Part shown: piece by piece, positions 44,741 to 58,340 of the stretch | How positions within the stretch are numbered: the first letter of the stretch is position 1 | Layout: every line of letters begins with the position of its first letter | Assembly (NCBI RefSeq): GCF_963678635.1 | Contig: NC_087068.1 | Span: 45,677,013 to 45,741,012 of the forward strand | From: Symsagittifera roscoffensis | Taxonomy: Eukaryota; Xenacoelomorpha; Acoela; Convolutidae | Length of the DNA: 64,000 nt | Direction: 5' to 3' | Program-made: the position numbers and the translations under genes | The notes under the pieces: generated by a model | The model's input: only the letters and a program-made list of their open reading frames with translations | Databases searched by the model: none | Told to the model about the DNA's origin: nothing

Positions 44741-47700
44741 ATAACGTGAGCAACTTAACTGGGGCTGCTTCATACATTGGCGGAATAAATGAACTGACCC
44801 AAATAATCATAAGAAAGTAAAGCGAATCAAAAAAAAAGTCTTCGCTTTTCAAGGTTTGCTCACTGAAGTTTGTTTACTCAAATACCTTACATTTTGCGTT
44901 TCAAACGCACGAAAATTAAAAAAATTTTTCTTAATGCAAACTCAGTGATTTTTTTTTAAATACTGAAAAAACGTCCAATTAAATCAGCTAGCGCTCATCA
45001 ATAGGCGCTTGTCAATATCGCTAAGCCCCAGGGAAAAAAATAGTTGTTGTTTAGTGTACAGTAGCTAGCAATTGTTCCGACATTGACTACAAAGAATTTT
45101 CAGTGGAAAACGAATTTTATGGAATGCGAGAAATAAGTTTTCAATACTGTCTTTTTTTTCACGACACTATTTTTTGAATGTTTTGAGAGTCCCAAATTAC
45201 GATGAACGATTAACATATCAACGTCAGCATCTACAGTCAGCATCTACAATTATGACAGACTGTAAAAAACTCAAAAAGAGCATTACGCTTAGTTGCTTAA
45301 GATTTTTAAAAAATCAGAACCGGAAATCATAATAATCACCGCGGAATCAGTTTTATCAAGCAACCATTCAGTAAACAAGACCAAAATTCATTTTGTTTGA
45401 TTTTTTTTGCGAGCTCGGAAAACGTCTATACAAAAATCTGTTTAGTATCACTTGAATCAAATATCAATTTTTACTACTCTCTAAGTCTTAGTAAAAGACT
45501 GGCGACTGATATCATCACAGGCAAAAAAAATATTCCTATTCTTAATCGTTTCGGAAGCTGAACATCATTTCGGCATTTAAAAAATATTTGTGATAATTAA
45601 AACTAATTTTTAGCCATTATTATTGTTCTTTGAAGGTTAAACCTGGCAATATCAGCAAAAAATATAGTAGTACTGCAAACAATTCTTTTTTTTTCATCAA
45701 TAATTTTGCCAGATGTTTGCTTTCCATTCGAACAAAACGTGCACACCTAAAATTCATAATGTCTTCTTTCAGCGTATTCAGTATTTCACGGAGGCGCATG
45801 CAATGGTTTGATCCTTCATGTTCCCAGGGGTCAACCTTTTGTCACGCGGATCTAGAAGTTTTTTGAGGGAGTGGTGATTTCTGAAATTTTGTAGAAGTTT
45901 TTTGTACATTGCTCTTGATTTTTTGAGGCCTCTTAAAACAGTAAAAAGAACTTATTTTGTGTCCAAAACAAGTATAGCTAAGCATTTGTCTTCGAATGAT
46001 ACATTTCCGTTGGATTCTAAAGTAAGTCTTAGCGATAATTTTTGTTCCGACTTTCGAAAAAAACGGAATAATTGTGCTCGGTGTAGTTTTTATTATTCAG
46101 CCAATTATCGCCGATCGAAATAATAGTTTTCGACAAAAATGGTTTTTTCTCCATTTAAGGTATTGACTTTTTGAGTTCAAATGTAGAAAGATATTTTACC
46201 TCCAAGTATTTTTTGTAAAATTCTGGGGGTTTAAAAGTTGCCAAAGTGGCTACGTTCTAAATTATGCGCGCTTTGAAGAATTTATTCATATTGCTGATAG
46301 CGTGACACGAATTATTTATGCGTGGCAAGTTATCCCGCACAACAAAGTTGTTCCAAATTGAATTGAGGCTTGCTAATTAAATCAGTGGTATTAATTTCGT
46401 ACGACTCATTATTTCACACTTTGATATTGTTCAAAATTTGTAGATTTTCATTATAAATTATTCGATATGAGTTACTTGTTAGTCGGAACATTCAGGGCTT
46501 TGATCAGATATACGAACGGTCTCGTTTGTTTTCGATTCATTTGTCTTTCGATCCGTCAGATTTCCGACTTTTGAAGGTTTTAAAACTGTAGCTAAATTAA
46601 ACACAAATTGAGCGGGTTTCGGGGAAATTTTATGTGGAATTCAAACCAATACACCCTTAAAATTTGTCAAGTGTTTATTCGAACACTGCTCACATATTAT
46701 TCAAGTAAAAACAGTTGAGCAGAAAAAAAAACACGTGAGCAGATTTCCAACTTCAATTGACATTTGCTCAAACGTTTTTGTTCGCAAAAAACACTTACTC
46801 AGATTTTAAATTTCACATCTGCTGAAATCAGTGACGCGAGCAGACGTTTTTCTAAGGGGCGTATTTCTGAAAACAAATTGAAAATTTTGTCGACCTTTCT
46901 GGTCGACCCTCAAATGTTTTCTTATCATTTCTGGAACTGCACAGATTGTGCGCTACTAATGTCACGCAGTCGAAAAGAAGACATTAGAGCTGTCACCTAA
47001 GAAATGACAATATCGAAATCAGATGAGATAACATAGTTTATAGCTAAATTGTCGGAGACAAACTGAAGCTCGTAAAATGTGCGAAAATGAGAATCTTCGT
47101 TTTCAGCGACGGAAGTTAAAATAGGTATTCGAGAGGTTGCACAAACTTGGGCGATGATTTTGCGTACAGTTTTTCAAAAAAAGTACCAATTGAAGCGAGC
47201 TTGCGCTGTAATGATTTCAAACGAACAAAAGTTGCGATAATTAATATTTTATTGCGCACTTTTCCTTTGTCAATAAATTTGCCAGATAACGCGCCAAGAA
47301 ACTGAAAGAAGCAGTCACCAAATGTGAAACTGTCACGAAGCGCTTTATTTATTATTGAACATATCTCAAACTAATTTTATAGAGAGCTTCCGTTAAAGTA
47401 AACAGGACTGAGAGATGATTTTGTTGGTTCTCTGAGATTTGAAAGCTGATATTAAAATGGAACACATTAAAATGGTCTGATTATACAAAATTTTCTAAGA
47501 CACACATGAATGACTGGAGTTTTGAGGAATTAATGCTTTCAAATGGCTTCATTGCTTTTTGTATATCGCATACGTATTTTGACGTTGAAAACAACAAAAA
47601 AGAAAAAAGGCAAAAAAAACATCTTAGCCCAAACATAAACCTTTAACTGCCTTTATGTGAAAATTTTGTCGGCGCTTCTGCGCGATATAAATCGAAGAAA

Positions 47701-47846
47701 ATGGCTTTTATCAACGCTATCCTCGATTGATCCGACTGTACTTCATTGTCTGTGAAAAACAATTATTGATTTTTAAAAAAAACCTGAATGAATTTTTCAA
47801 AAAAAAAACTCACAAGGGAAACAGTAGGAAAACATCACAAGAATTC
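44741..47846. other. Unassigned AT-rich region
   Basis: ORFs at 45630-45866, 45902-46123 and 46764-47000 carry some cysteine- and basic-rich stretches (RKKRNNCARCSFYY) but no family signature, and most lack an ATG in good context. Parts of 45.6-47.3 kb could be a decayed transposon. I could not identify one. Confidence 0.4.
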
Positions 47847-47854
47847 GTCCGACA

Positions 47855-48274
47855 CAGGGGCGGAGATAGGCGGGGGGCGGGGGGTGGCGTACCCCCCTTC
47901 TTGGATTCGACCCCCTGTCGACCCAAAGGGTCCCCCCTTTGATAATTTTTCAGAAATCCATTTTTGGCCGACCGACCCTAAAATTTTTCTAAAGGCGCCT
48001 TCGGCGCTAATATATACTAACTTTGAGGGGGAGCGCGCGCCAAAAAAAACGCAATTTTTCTGTCAAAAGTTTTCAAAAAGTGCCCAAAAACAGCTTTTTT
48101 GACTGTTTTTTTTTTCAAAAATTTGCCTGCGGCGCAGATAACCTAGCCAAAATAGGGGCAAAACAGTGCTCTAGGAGAGCTCGAAAAATCAATTTGGTCG
48201 GCCTAAAAAAAGATTTTGGAAATTTTTTTTGGAAAATCCGCCCCCCTCTCGAGAAAATCCTTGATCCGCCCCTG
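47855..48274. mobile_element. hAT-type MITE (420 bp) with 8-bp target duplication
   Basis: The termini are CAGGGGCGGAGATAGG and CTTGATCCGCCCCTG, which are inverted repeats. The flanks GTCCGACA (47847-47854) and CTCCGACA (48275-48282) agree at 7 of 8 bases. Known: CAGGGGCGG-type termini with an 8-bp duplication are typical of hAT elements. The interior is GC-rich at both ends (GGGGGGCGGGGGG) and has no transposase. The three ORFs over it are incidental. Confidence 0.85.
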
Positions 48275-48282
48275 CTCCGACA

Positions 48283-50450
48283 CCTGGTGTAAAATACAAA
48301 TCTTTTAACCTAATTCTAAGACCAAATACTTTGCCTCAATTTGACTAAGAATAAATTTTAAGATGGATTTCGTTGCCCGCGTACGCGTGAAAGCTCAGAA
48401 AAAGCAAAAAACTAATCGAGCCTTCTCGATAGTATCCCATCTTTTTTCAGATTATGATCCAAAAGTTGGAAAATCGAGTTTGAAATATCTCTCATAATTT
48501 AAAACCGTTTGTGAATCAGATTAAGAGCAAAATCAAAATGTGGAAATCAAAAAAATGCGAAAAGTAAATACACAAAGGACTCTATGGAAAAAAATGAGTT
48601 TCAGGAAATTTTGTAAATGTTTGTTCACAGGAATCATAGAACCCCTTTTTTCCACCTGAACGCGTAGATGTTTTTTCTAATCACAAAAACATTTCATAAA
48701 TTGGATAGAAAAAAGTTATGATACATAATCCACATACAAAATTGAATGACAAGCAGTTTTTCCTTGAAAAAAATTTTTTTTTTACAAATTTTTTAAAAAC
48801 TGGCAAATTTTCTATGACTTAAACATGTTTTTTTTTGCTTGAGACTGCTTAGCTTATCAAATAATTTGTTTTTGTTGTTGCGATATATTCATCATATATT
48901 TTTCACGCGCAAATTTTCATTCATGATTTTTGATTCATCAAAGAAATGAAAAAATAAAAAAAACTAAGTGATTAAAAAAAAAAAGACTCCGTCGTGAGCG
49001 AGAAAAAGTTTAGTTCTCTTGTTAGTCCTAAATTCAAATTCGAATTTCTAAAACAAAAAAAAACGAAAAATATCTATAATTTTTTTATTAATTGGAACTA
49101 CATATGTAAAAAAAAAAAAAATTAGGCGCTATCGAGCAGAAGCTTTCGAATAAGTTATTAGAAGTTTGAGTCTTGTAAAGTTTCGTTTGAAATTCACAAA
49201 TGTTTTTGTCAGCTGAGACTGCAATTTTTCGTGCTCAAGAAAAGCACTAGTTATTTCTCGGAGAAGCTACAAAAATTGAAACAAAAACAGAAAACTTTTA
49301 TTTTTCATTTTTATTGAAAAAAAAACAATAAAAAACTCTTTATTATGGAAATTATTTGTCATAGATACTCATTGTATGAAACTTTTTGTATGATACCAGT
49401 TTCAAACGGTTTATTAGTATAAAATTTTGTGATGAGATTTTTTCATAGTATGGTATTGAATTATAAGCCTTTTTGTCTGCTAGTCAGGTTTTCAGAGTTT
49501 TTTTTGAAAATATTCTCATATATTTCTCATCTAGAAATCGCTAGTCAAACACGTGAACAGAAACCTAAAAAATTTATAATTATTATCAAAAAATGTTACT
49601 ATTCGAACAAATTTGGAGGTCTCTTTTATCTAATGTTTCGTTTAAGTTAGTCTGCAAAGCTAGAAATGTTTAGACCAGTTTTCCTCGCCATTGAAAAAAA
49701 AAAATTCCAAAAGGTTCCAAAATCCGAAAAAAAGTATTATGCCTTCAATATGATTTTTAATTTGACACTTTCGCATTTTCCTTTGGGTGTCAAACTGGCT
49801 GAAAAAAAATTGAAGAAACAGATTTTCTCTCATTTTCCTTCCCGCTCTTTGAGAGCTGTCTGAGCGATATTGAAAAACAATCAATTAGTTCAAACTTTGC
49901 TCACACTTATCGTTTCTTGTAGTCCGGTTTCTCATTTTTGCTTGCTCGTTGTTTGATAGTTAAAAAAATTATTCATCCTGAAAGTTCGAGAAACCAATTT
50001 GCTGTGTTTGGGATAAAACAAGGATCACAATTTTTTTTTTTCTGTATAAACGCATCATCTCAGGGGCACGATGATTAAAAGCACAGGTTAATTGTGAACC
50101 CCATTTTTTCCAAACCGCTGCTGGCATAGGAAAGTATCACAGCAAATTTCGTTGAAAGTGTCATAGCAAATTAAAAAACTAATTTTAGAAAATCTTTAAA
50201 AAAATGTTTTTTTTTGCAAATTTCGATGGAAGTGTCATAGCAAACTAAACAAAACTTTATTTCAGATTTTTTTTAATATGGGATGAAATTTCCACTAATT
50301 AAAGCATGCAAATACAAGCGATTGATCATTTCGATTTAGTAGGAAATTTTTTGTCAATTCAAAGAGGAATCTGAATTTTCCTAGTGTCCATCCTATCTAG
50401 ATTTGTGTCTGAAACTTTTCTACGATATTTTTCTCGAAATAAAAGTAACG
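48283..50450. other. Very AT-rich spacer, no gene
   Basis: Long A and T runs only. A small direct repeat of AAATTTCGNTGRAAGTGTCA occurs at about 50140 and 50217. Confidence 0.55.
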
Positions 50451-51430
50451 GCCCAGAGACCCAATTTTTGATAGACACTGGAGCGACTTGCTCTCTTATA
50501 ATTTATCGTACTTAACAATATTATAGTAAACTACAACTTTAGAACTTCATAAATCCGATTCGAATACAGCAGCAGTTAACGGCGAAAAACTTAAATTTTT
50601 AGGATATACAAACTTTAAAGCAAATTTTGTTATTAAGGCCGACTATCCAATAAAAATTGAAGCATGGGTTGCGGCCAAAGAAGGATGTAGGTTTTATACA
50701 TTATGTATGGGTTTCACTCAGTTTAACTCGAATAATTGAATTCAATTAAGTTTTTTGGGAGGTGCCAAATTGAACGCAAAAAATACACCTTTCGCCATAG
50801 TTGCGCTCCATCTTTTCAGGGATTGGTTAAAACAAAAATATTTGACTTAGAATATAACTTGACAGACATCTTCAAATCTCCTTGCACAAATAACACAGTG
50901 CATAATCAATTAGAAGCAATCAATTCAGATAGACCCAGTCAAATCTGATTCTTAATTTTAATAACCTAAAAATCAGCTCTTTGAGCTATCGTGAATTACT
51001 AATTTGGTTCGCCGAAAACGAATCACTCAAAAAACAGAAGTTATCTCTCAGTTCAAACGACAAATTCATTTGCCAACGATGAGATCAGGTCAAGAAGATA
51101 CGACTCGATCAACTTCGCGGTTTTCCTTATCTACTGTGCATGCGGTTTTCAATTCAAACCTTGCCAGGGTACATTAAACTACCAATGGTTGGGCGCAAAT
51201 TGGCATGGCTGTGTACTTCTCGCTATCATTTCGAGATGGGCAATGGGATTCTCAGTTTCTATTCGAATAAGGGTACAACGTGTCTTCGTCAACGTGATGC
51301 GCGTTGCAGTATGGCTGATCACTTCTCGTCGTCGATGCATAATTTTCTCTCCGATGGCAGTGCGATATCAGGAGGAACTTTGCCAGTTTCCATGCTTTCG
51401 TTGATCTGGATTACAGTGTGCTACTTTTGA
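50440..51430 (+). pseudogene. LTR-retroelement protease fragment and unassigned ORFs
   Basis: 50465-50505 encodes FLIDTGATCSLI, the aspartic protease active-site stretch with Asp at 50474-50476. It is followed by a short GEKLKFLGYTN-like flap segment at about 50583. This is the order seen in gypsy proteases. Downstream, a 96-codon frame at 51140-51430 (VGRKLAWLCTSRYH, then FSSSMHNFLSDGSA) could not be matched to an RT or integrase motif. A word of about 40 bp (AACCTAAAAATCAGCT) repeats at 50965 and 51585. Only the protease call is reasonably secure. Confidence 0.5.
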
Positions 51431-52602
51431 ACAGACATTTATCATCTGGCCAAGAATGAAAAACAACGGGGGTGTCTATGACAATCAATTAAGATCAACC
51501 AATTCAGTAAATTATTTGTTAAATTTCGGGGATTATTGTTACCCGCTCTCGAAACCAAGATAAAACTTGTTCTTAACTTAAATAACCTAAAAATCAGCTG
51601 TTTGAGTTATCGCGAAGAATTTACATTGAATTCTTTTTTAACAAACACAATCTTTCAAAGGTGACACCGATTTTATAAAACCGCTGTGATACTTGCCTCA
51701 GCGGTATCATTATAGTAGTATAACTGTTATTTGCATTGGCTAAGCACCCTCGATTAGAAATTTTTTGAGCAATTTTCAATTTATGTGTGTACGGTATAAG
51801 TCAATTAGATATAATAATGGGTTATAATTGAAACCCGTAGCTTTAAAATTTGACAAATTAACTAAAATTCCCCGAAAAAATTCAATTGCATGATTTCAGT
51901 TTGATAACTACCTTTTGAGAAAGTAGCGATTGGTTTCGTTTGCTAAACTGTCGAACTTTTTGCAATTCGATGGAAAGTTATTTGCTTATTATTGCAAGTC
52001 GAAACTACAAGAGTAACCAGTATTCCAGCATTCCAAAGTATAAAATTGGACGTTTATGTTTATTTTGAATAATTGAATTTAGTTAGTCAAATTTTAATGA
52101 CAGGTAAGCAAAAAAACTCTAAAGACAAGTTCGATTCTCAAGATATTGTTCAACTTTCGGTGGTTAATCTTCTGGGCTATCTGTTTTACTTCTAGAAGGA
52201 AGCAGTGCAACAGTTCGGAAGTAGTAAAAAAAGCATGGCGGAAAACTTTTTTTGTTTTCAACAGTGCTGTTTTTTTTTCAACATCAGAAAAAAGAAAAAA
52301 ATTTTCTGAAGGCTTAAGCTCTCACTCATAATAATTAAATCGTGATTTTTTAACTTTTCATTTGATGAGTTTTCACTCAGTGTAACAATAAATCAGAGCG
52401 TTTATTTTATGTGAAACCATTTCTGGCTCGATGTTTTCATAAAATTGATTATCGAACCTTTTTTTATCAAAAGTAAATGAAGTATTCTGGAAACAACTAT
52501 AAGTTAACGACAACGGAACATCTGATACTATAACGTATATGAGAAGCTGATGATGAACAGTCCTTATTCAATGAAATTAAAGTCCAATAACAAGTTAATG
52601 TT
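51431..52602. other. No recognisable gene
   Basis: AT-rich with short ORFs only. Confidence 0.5.
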
Positions 52603-52740
52603 CTAACTAGATTTGTGCAGACTATGTGCAACTAACTAAAAGGTTAAGCGGAGCGATAGATGTGATGAATTAAAATGTCTTTACTAAAACTAATACGAAC
52701 AGGCAATTCATGTGGTGAGTTGAATGGTATCTAATCAAAT
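52603..52740. repeat. Direct repeat, left copy (about 140 bp)
   Basis: CTAACTAGATTTGTGCAGAC, then TATGTGCAACTA, through CAATTCATGTGGTG matches 54789-54945 with substitutions and one gap. Confidence 0.6.
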
Positions 52741-52999
52741 TCGAAGGTCATATTGACATAATACTAAAACAAATCACAACAATCCAATAAAAAAAAATTT
52801 AAATCTAAGTAAAAAAACTGATTCCGTATGCAACTATATCCCCGCCAATGAAGGATGAAAAACGTTTACCAATTGCACAAGAATCAAAGTAAACGGACAG
52901 GAAGAAATGATGAATCTACTACAATTGAAGTTATTTTTTATGTACAAAGATGAACAAAATGGGTGATTTTAGAGAAATTGCAAATTATGGTATCTAAGT

Positions 53000-54250
53000 T
53001 AAAAATAAATCTATTAGATAATATTACGTTTACCAAAATAGTCTTTGAATCAAAATATTGTAATTTGTTTCTAAATTCTGCGTCAATCCTTGAAGAAGTT
53101 TCACTCGCGTCGTCAGTATCTAGAATGTTTGTAGAAGATCTTAGCTGGAGCGTGGGTGTTGATCTACTGGGAGAGATTGCTAGTGTTGTGCGTAGCGGAT
53201 AAAAGTGGAGTCGTCACGATGGACTGCAATTTAATGAGAACCAAGTTATTTTGGTTTCGGCAACTAACTTTCTTTTCACGGGCAGATCGGTTAGTGGAGT
53301 TAGAAAGTACGAGGGTGATCCGCACGAGAAGCTGAGTGTCGAAGGGTTGTTGATGAGGTCTCCTTCTAATATGATGACTTTCGCGTTTTATCACTCCTTC
53401 TGTGAGACCTTGTCGACGAGTCTTCATTCTTTGTAAAACCTGTGAGGGCCGATACATCTTCGAGGTCTTGATTGTCACGCTTGGGATTACACCGGTGAAG
53501 ATTTTTCTGGAGAAGTATCCACTTGCTGAATGAAACGCCAGGTTAATATAAATGGTCCGGAGGTACCGTCGGTCAACTTAATTGAACCTGGGAGTGATCC
53601 ATGAGTTCGCCACATGTGAAACTTAAACCATGCTTACAAACTGTCGGTGCATCTGGCGAACGATAGCCTTGTTGTTCTCAACGTGGTCGAATTTACGTCT
53701 ATTAGGCCAACCAGTGAAATTAAATTTAGCGAGGAAGAAGAACCTGAAGTGTTCTGAGGGGACTCGTGTATCACTACAATCTCCGCGCGAGGCTGAGCAA
53801 TTCCTGGTTGAGACCGGTCTGTGCGTACTCTGGGTAGGTTGCAGGGGTGTTCTCACTATTACTTTCTGTGGAGGAGACAGTTTCCTTTTACATGCTGATA
53901 TTGAAGGTTGGTTTAAACTCCGCCCAATGGGTGTTGGTTTTAACAAGATTTTTGTAGGGCCGGGAAGCAGTTTTCCTTCGTAAGCTAAATCTGATTTTGA
54001 AAAAATGAGGCCGTTCTCTAGTGTGATTGTGTGATCTGAGGAGAGATGACGTTTTCTTTCATGAAAAAGTTTTTCGGGGATTTACGGACTTTTTTAGTTC
54101 TTAAGGAGTAGTGGAGGTTCTGGTGCGACTTGCCGCAGGGGGATTGTTATCAACAGACTCCGTCAGAGGTTTCACTAGGCATTACTGGTATCTATCTTCT
54201 GCCCCGTTTCTCCTAGTTTTTGGTCCGGCGGTCCAAAATAATTGATTTCC
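53000..54250. other. GC-richer block with overlapping ORFs on both strands (possible element interior)
   Basis: This block is visibly less AT-rich than everything around it. Open frames of about 80-117 codons lie on plus (52963-53202, 53630-53983) and minus (53164-53478, 53623-53946). Flanking direct repeats 2.2 kb apart suggest a remnant LTR or composite element. I found no RT, integrase, protease or transposase motif in any frame and cannot tell which strand, if either, was coding. Confidence 0.35.
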
Positions 54251-54788
54251 CCTTAAAATAAACGGTTATCAAAGGAAACCAGATCTTTCCATATGTTGTT
54301 TGCGGTATGATTAAAAATTTTTTCGAGTGGAGTGCCTTCTATTGAAGGTATTTTAGTAATTTTTAGTTTCCAAATGACTTTCTCGATTGAAAAATTCAGA
54401 GAAGGTTTTGGTTACTCGAACGTGACAGAGCCAAAAACTTGATTCTTACAGTATAAACAAATTTTTCAACAAGTACGTTAGATCTATGATCTCCCACTGT
54501 ACTAAGAATGATTTCAAAAATGATTTATTTGCAAATTGATTGAAAATTGAGAGACAAGAAGCATCACCCATGCTCTACTGGAACTTTTCTTCAGGAAGAT
54601 GAAAATACTATTTTAAAATTGAAATAACAGAAACTGAAGTCGCGTCGTTCACCACTTTATCGGCAAGGAAATCGTTCACTCTATTGGGTCCAAGAATATG
54701 GCGGCTGCATTGTATGATTTGACCAGAATGAAAGATTTTCCCGCAGGTTCAATTCGTCTGACTGCACCATAATAAAATGTTAAGACAT

Positions 54789-54945
54789 TCCTACTAGGTT
54801 TGTACAGACTATGTGCAACTATTTAAAAGAATAAAAGAAGTAAATGATGTGTTGAATTAAAGTGTCTGTTCAAAAACTAACACGAACAGAGAATGATCGA
54901 CCATTGGTCAATTCATGTGGTGCCTGCTATCTATTCAATATCTAT
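54789..54945. repeat. Direct repeat, right copy
   Basis: This is the partner of 52603-52740. It contains an extra ATGATCGACCATTGG segment. Confidence 0.6.
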
Positions 54946-56890
54946 TGAATCGAAGCCATTTTAGCTTGTCAAAGTTGTTACGTTAAGCAAACAAAAATTT
55001 TATAGAGACCTCAATGTTCAAAAAATTAGCACCAATTTTTGCCAAAAACCAGTTGATTTTACCCAAATTTTTGAGTTTCGATCTGAAACATAATGTGAAA
55101 AGAAAAACCTCCAAATAACAAAATCTTTCATTTTTAGAGACTGCAGATAGCATTAAAGCCAATATTGGCAAAGACTGCAGTGATGGCCTTGAGCGATTGT
55201 ATGCAATAATAAATTTGAAGACTGAGAGCTACTGAAAACTTTTGTGTATTGTTTCTTAAAAGCTGCAGTTCAAAGTTTTTTTTTCAATTTTTGTCACTGT
55301 TGAACTTGATTTTTGTTTTCGGCACTCTTGAACGACTATGACGCTTTTAAACTTCGGCACTGTTGATAGACCCTGCTAATTTCGGTCGCGAGACCTAAGC
55401 TAAATTAGAAGTCTCGACTGGTTTTTACCGCATTTTCATCTCCAACTTTGACAAAACGGAGTTTGCTTCAATGGCTGAAAATGAACACTAATTTCGAAGA
55501 CTGTTAAAATGTCAGTGACTTCAAACTTAACATAGTTCTTCCATAACAGTAAGTTTACGGACAGACCACAGATACCTGTTTTGTGTTGTCAATCTCGAGC
55601 GGCGCACAAGACATATTGACGTACGGGCTTGCTTGCCCATTTGGTGTTATCTCAAAACTCTTCATGTACCTGCAAAATTAGCAGAAACGTGAGTAGCACG
55701 AACGAGTGCTACTTTCTTTTTTGTAGCTCAGACGAGGCTATCATACTGGTCTGATTGAATTGACTTGAAACTGTATCGGAAATTGATTCGGAACGACATA
55801 TGTTCCGTTTTTTCATCTTTCATTTCATGAGCGAGTTTTTCAAATCTCAACAAAGCGATAAATAATCGCGTGATTGATTCAAAATATATGAAGTTGATCG
55901 ATCTTAAGCCTGCTATAGTACAAATTCCCATTTTCAATTCCCCATACCCCTTATTGGACTCAATCCTACAGAGAATGGCTTCTCAGTTGGGCTACAAATA
56001 CAACATTGTTCCAGGAAATCAAACACGTGATTTGTTATTTCAAAGTACCCGTAACTTATCGTTCAATTCATATCAAGTCAGACTTGCTTCTAAACGTCTT
56101 CGAGAATTTTCGGCCAGCTGTTCTTCGAATCAAATCACGTTAATGGAAATTCTATCATTCAAAAGCAATAAATTTTGGCAATAAATTTTGGCTATTCAAA
56201 TTCTCGCGTCACACTTCTTTTTTGATTCTGCTTCAAAACAAATACGAAGAAAAACTTTCAGCTTTGTCTACTTTTTACCTAGCAAAGTAGTGTTTATTCT
56301 GCGAAAGTAACCAGTTGGTAATAAATCTGTCGTTTGAAGTTAATATTTCTAACTTATTTCTGCCCAACTTTCATTAGAGCTCAAGAAGTAAATCACTTTC
56401 ACTCCAATGGTATAAATGTATTACTGAAGTCCATATAAGCAACTGGTCTGTATAAACGTCAAATAGAAGTTAATTCCCAATTCAATTTCCTGGTCAAATT
56501 TGACCGCTTATTATTTGAGGATTTCCAATTTTTTTCAAGCCATCCCTTGCTGCGAAAGACAGGTAAGACTGGGATGTCACTTTAACCTGAATATAATTGC
56601 TAAATAAATCTAATTGGGAAATCTAATTGCATATGGCCAAGATTTAATGGATCCTTTTTGACCTAATAGTTGTCACTGGAAAAGACAGGTGAGAATTAAA
56701 TGTCATTTTTATCTTAACTCTTCAAAATTATTATCACAAGTGAGCAAAAATTACTACTTTCCTTCAAGAATTTTTTCTATAAAAAGAAACTATTTTAAGT
56801 AAAAACAAGATAACTTGTTTGTCAGGTCAAAACACTGAAAGTTCTGACTACCCCCGCATACAACTGAAATAAAAATTGGAAAAATGACTC
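54946..56890. other. Mostly unassigned
   Basis: Apart from the ORF at 55888-56184, nothing was recognised. Confidence 0.45.
55888..56184 (+). CDS. Unrecognised ORF, about 98 codons
   Basis: The frame is open from 55870 (GTG), with the first ATG at 55888, and ends at TAA. It has the mixed composition of a real protein (PAIVQIPIFNSPYPLLDSI, then RLASKRLREFSASC). The ligand-binding-domain-like phrase in the first half is too short to assign. No splice sites or neighbours support it. It could be a single exon or a decayed gene. Confidence 0.25.
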   Translation: MKLIDLKPAIVQIPIFNSPYPLLDSILQRMASQLGYKYNIVPGNQTRDLLFQSTRNLSFNSYQVRLASKRLREFSASCSSNQITLMEILSFKSNKFWQ

Positions 56891-57618
56891 TACCCGCACC
56901 GAGCGCCCATGTATCATCATCGATTAAATTGTCACAATCTGATCAGTATCTATAAAATTACAAAATAATCAATTATAATCTATTAAAAATGGATGATAAT
57001 CCTTATACGTTTTATGCCAATTATGATCGATTATAATGGATTTTTTGAGACTTTAATCATAAAATTTACTGTTTTTAATCAAAGTTAGCTAATTTCTTGT
57101 TTAGTGAATTGCTAATTGCTACGTATTACGTTTCGTAAAATGTTACATTTCACATTAAAATTCAAGTTTTTTTCGTCTCTACTTTTTTAATTTACCCTCC
57201 CCTTATTAGCTGAAGAGGAGGTAAAAAAAATCGAGGGGTTATGTTGAAACATGGCATTTAGTAAAGTCATGGCATACATTTTGCAAGTTTCTTCAATTTT
57301 CTTCATTTTAACCAAAATAATCGATTTTAGTTCTAAAAAATTGGATTATAATAAATTATAATGGATTATAATTGATTTTTAGTTCAAAATTTATTGACTA
57401 TAATGGATTATTTTGGCAATAAAAATCGATTACTTTGCCTTAAATAATGGATTATAATTGATTATAATAGACTTTTTTTATTCAAAAAAAGTCTGCTATA
57501 ATGGCAATAGAATCGATATCGTGGTCTAGTTTTACATCTTTAATGGATTATAATGGATCATTTTTGGGTCGGCAATCCATTTTAATCGATTTGAATCGAT
57601 GGGCGCTCGGTGCCGGTA
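56891..57618. mobile_element. MITE with TACCsGCACCGAGCGCCCAT inverted ends and a palindrome-rich core
   Basis: The left end TACCCGCACCGAGCGCCCAT and the right end ATGGGCGCTCGGTGCCGGTA are inverted repeats of about 20 bp with one mismatch. The outermost TA on each side may be the target duplication (Tc1/mariner-like). The interior is made of repeated ATTATAATCGATTATAATGG-type words, each partly self-complementary. No transposase is present. Confidence 0.78.
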
Positions 57619-57719
57619 TATTTATCATTTCGCTGTAAGCAACACAAAAGAACATGTGCAGAGTCTGGCATTGTATCAATAAAACCCAATTGGTGACCTC
57701 AATTCAATTTAGAATGACA

Positions 57720-58340
57720 TAATTGCCGCTGACGCGTGATATAAGAACGCAGAATATTGCGCGTTAATTACTGCAAACTCGCCAAACTATATTTTTTTGA
57801 TCTCCTGTAATGTTGTAAAAATTGATCACACATAAGAAATCCTGAAATAAGTTTCAAAGCGATCGGCTAGATATTCTGAGAAATACCACACCAATTATAA
57901 ATTTTTCGCAACTATCTTCGAAAACCGAAAATTGGAACGATGCCCTGAATTTTCCAGCCACCTTTTACGTCTATGAAAGAAATTTGGATAGAAAATTTTT
58001 TTAAAATTCTTCAAGAGATGGATGATATTTCATTAAAAGTTTCGAAAAAAATGGACAAAAGTTGACAAAAAAATCTTCAAGAAAAGATTTCAAAACTTTT
58101 TTAAAGTAAGAGTTTTAAAAGATAATTTTTCTAAAATTTTTACTTCCACACATTATTTTAAGTACAAAGTGTCTGGCAACAAACAACACAAAGTATATAG
58201 CTCTTTTTTTTCCAATTTAGCCAAAAATTGGTGCTACTTCATAACTCGAAATTTGTCTGAAGAAAAAAACCCACTACGAGGACAAATAGTCAGTCGCTTT
58301 TAAAATTGATGTTCGAGAAAACGTCTCGTATCAGGTAAAA
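57720..58340 (+). mobile_element. Diverged family M-like copy
   Basis: GAATATTGCGCGTTAATTAC near 57751 and TCGAAATTTGTCTGAAGAAA at about 58248 occur in the family order, and a CGTCTCGTATCAGG start-like word follows at 58323. The middle is hardly alignable. A further partial core (GCGCGTTAACTATC) lies at 58611. Confidence 0.5.

Noticed and set aside
44604-44852. 82-codon ORF with FDRF/FDYI repeats
   Set aside because: It follows the GGTCGAAA tandem repeat and has no other support.
47855-48292. ORFs of 71-104 codons over the GC-rich segment
   Set aside because: They lie inside a hAT MITE defined by inverted ends and a target duplication, and have no transposase motif.
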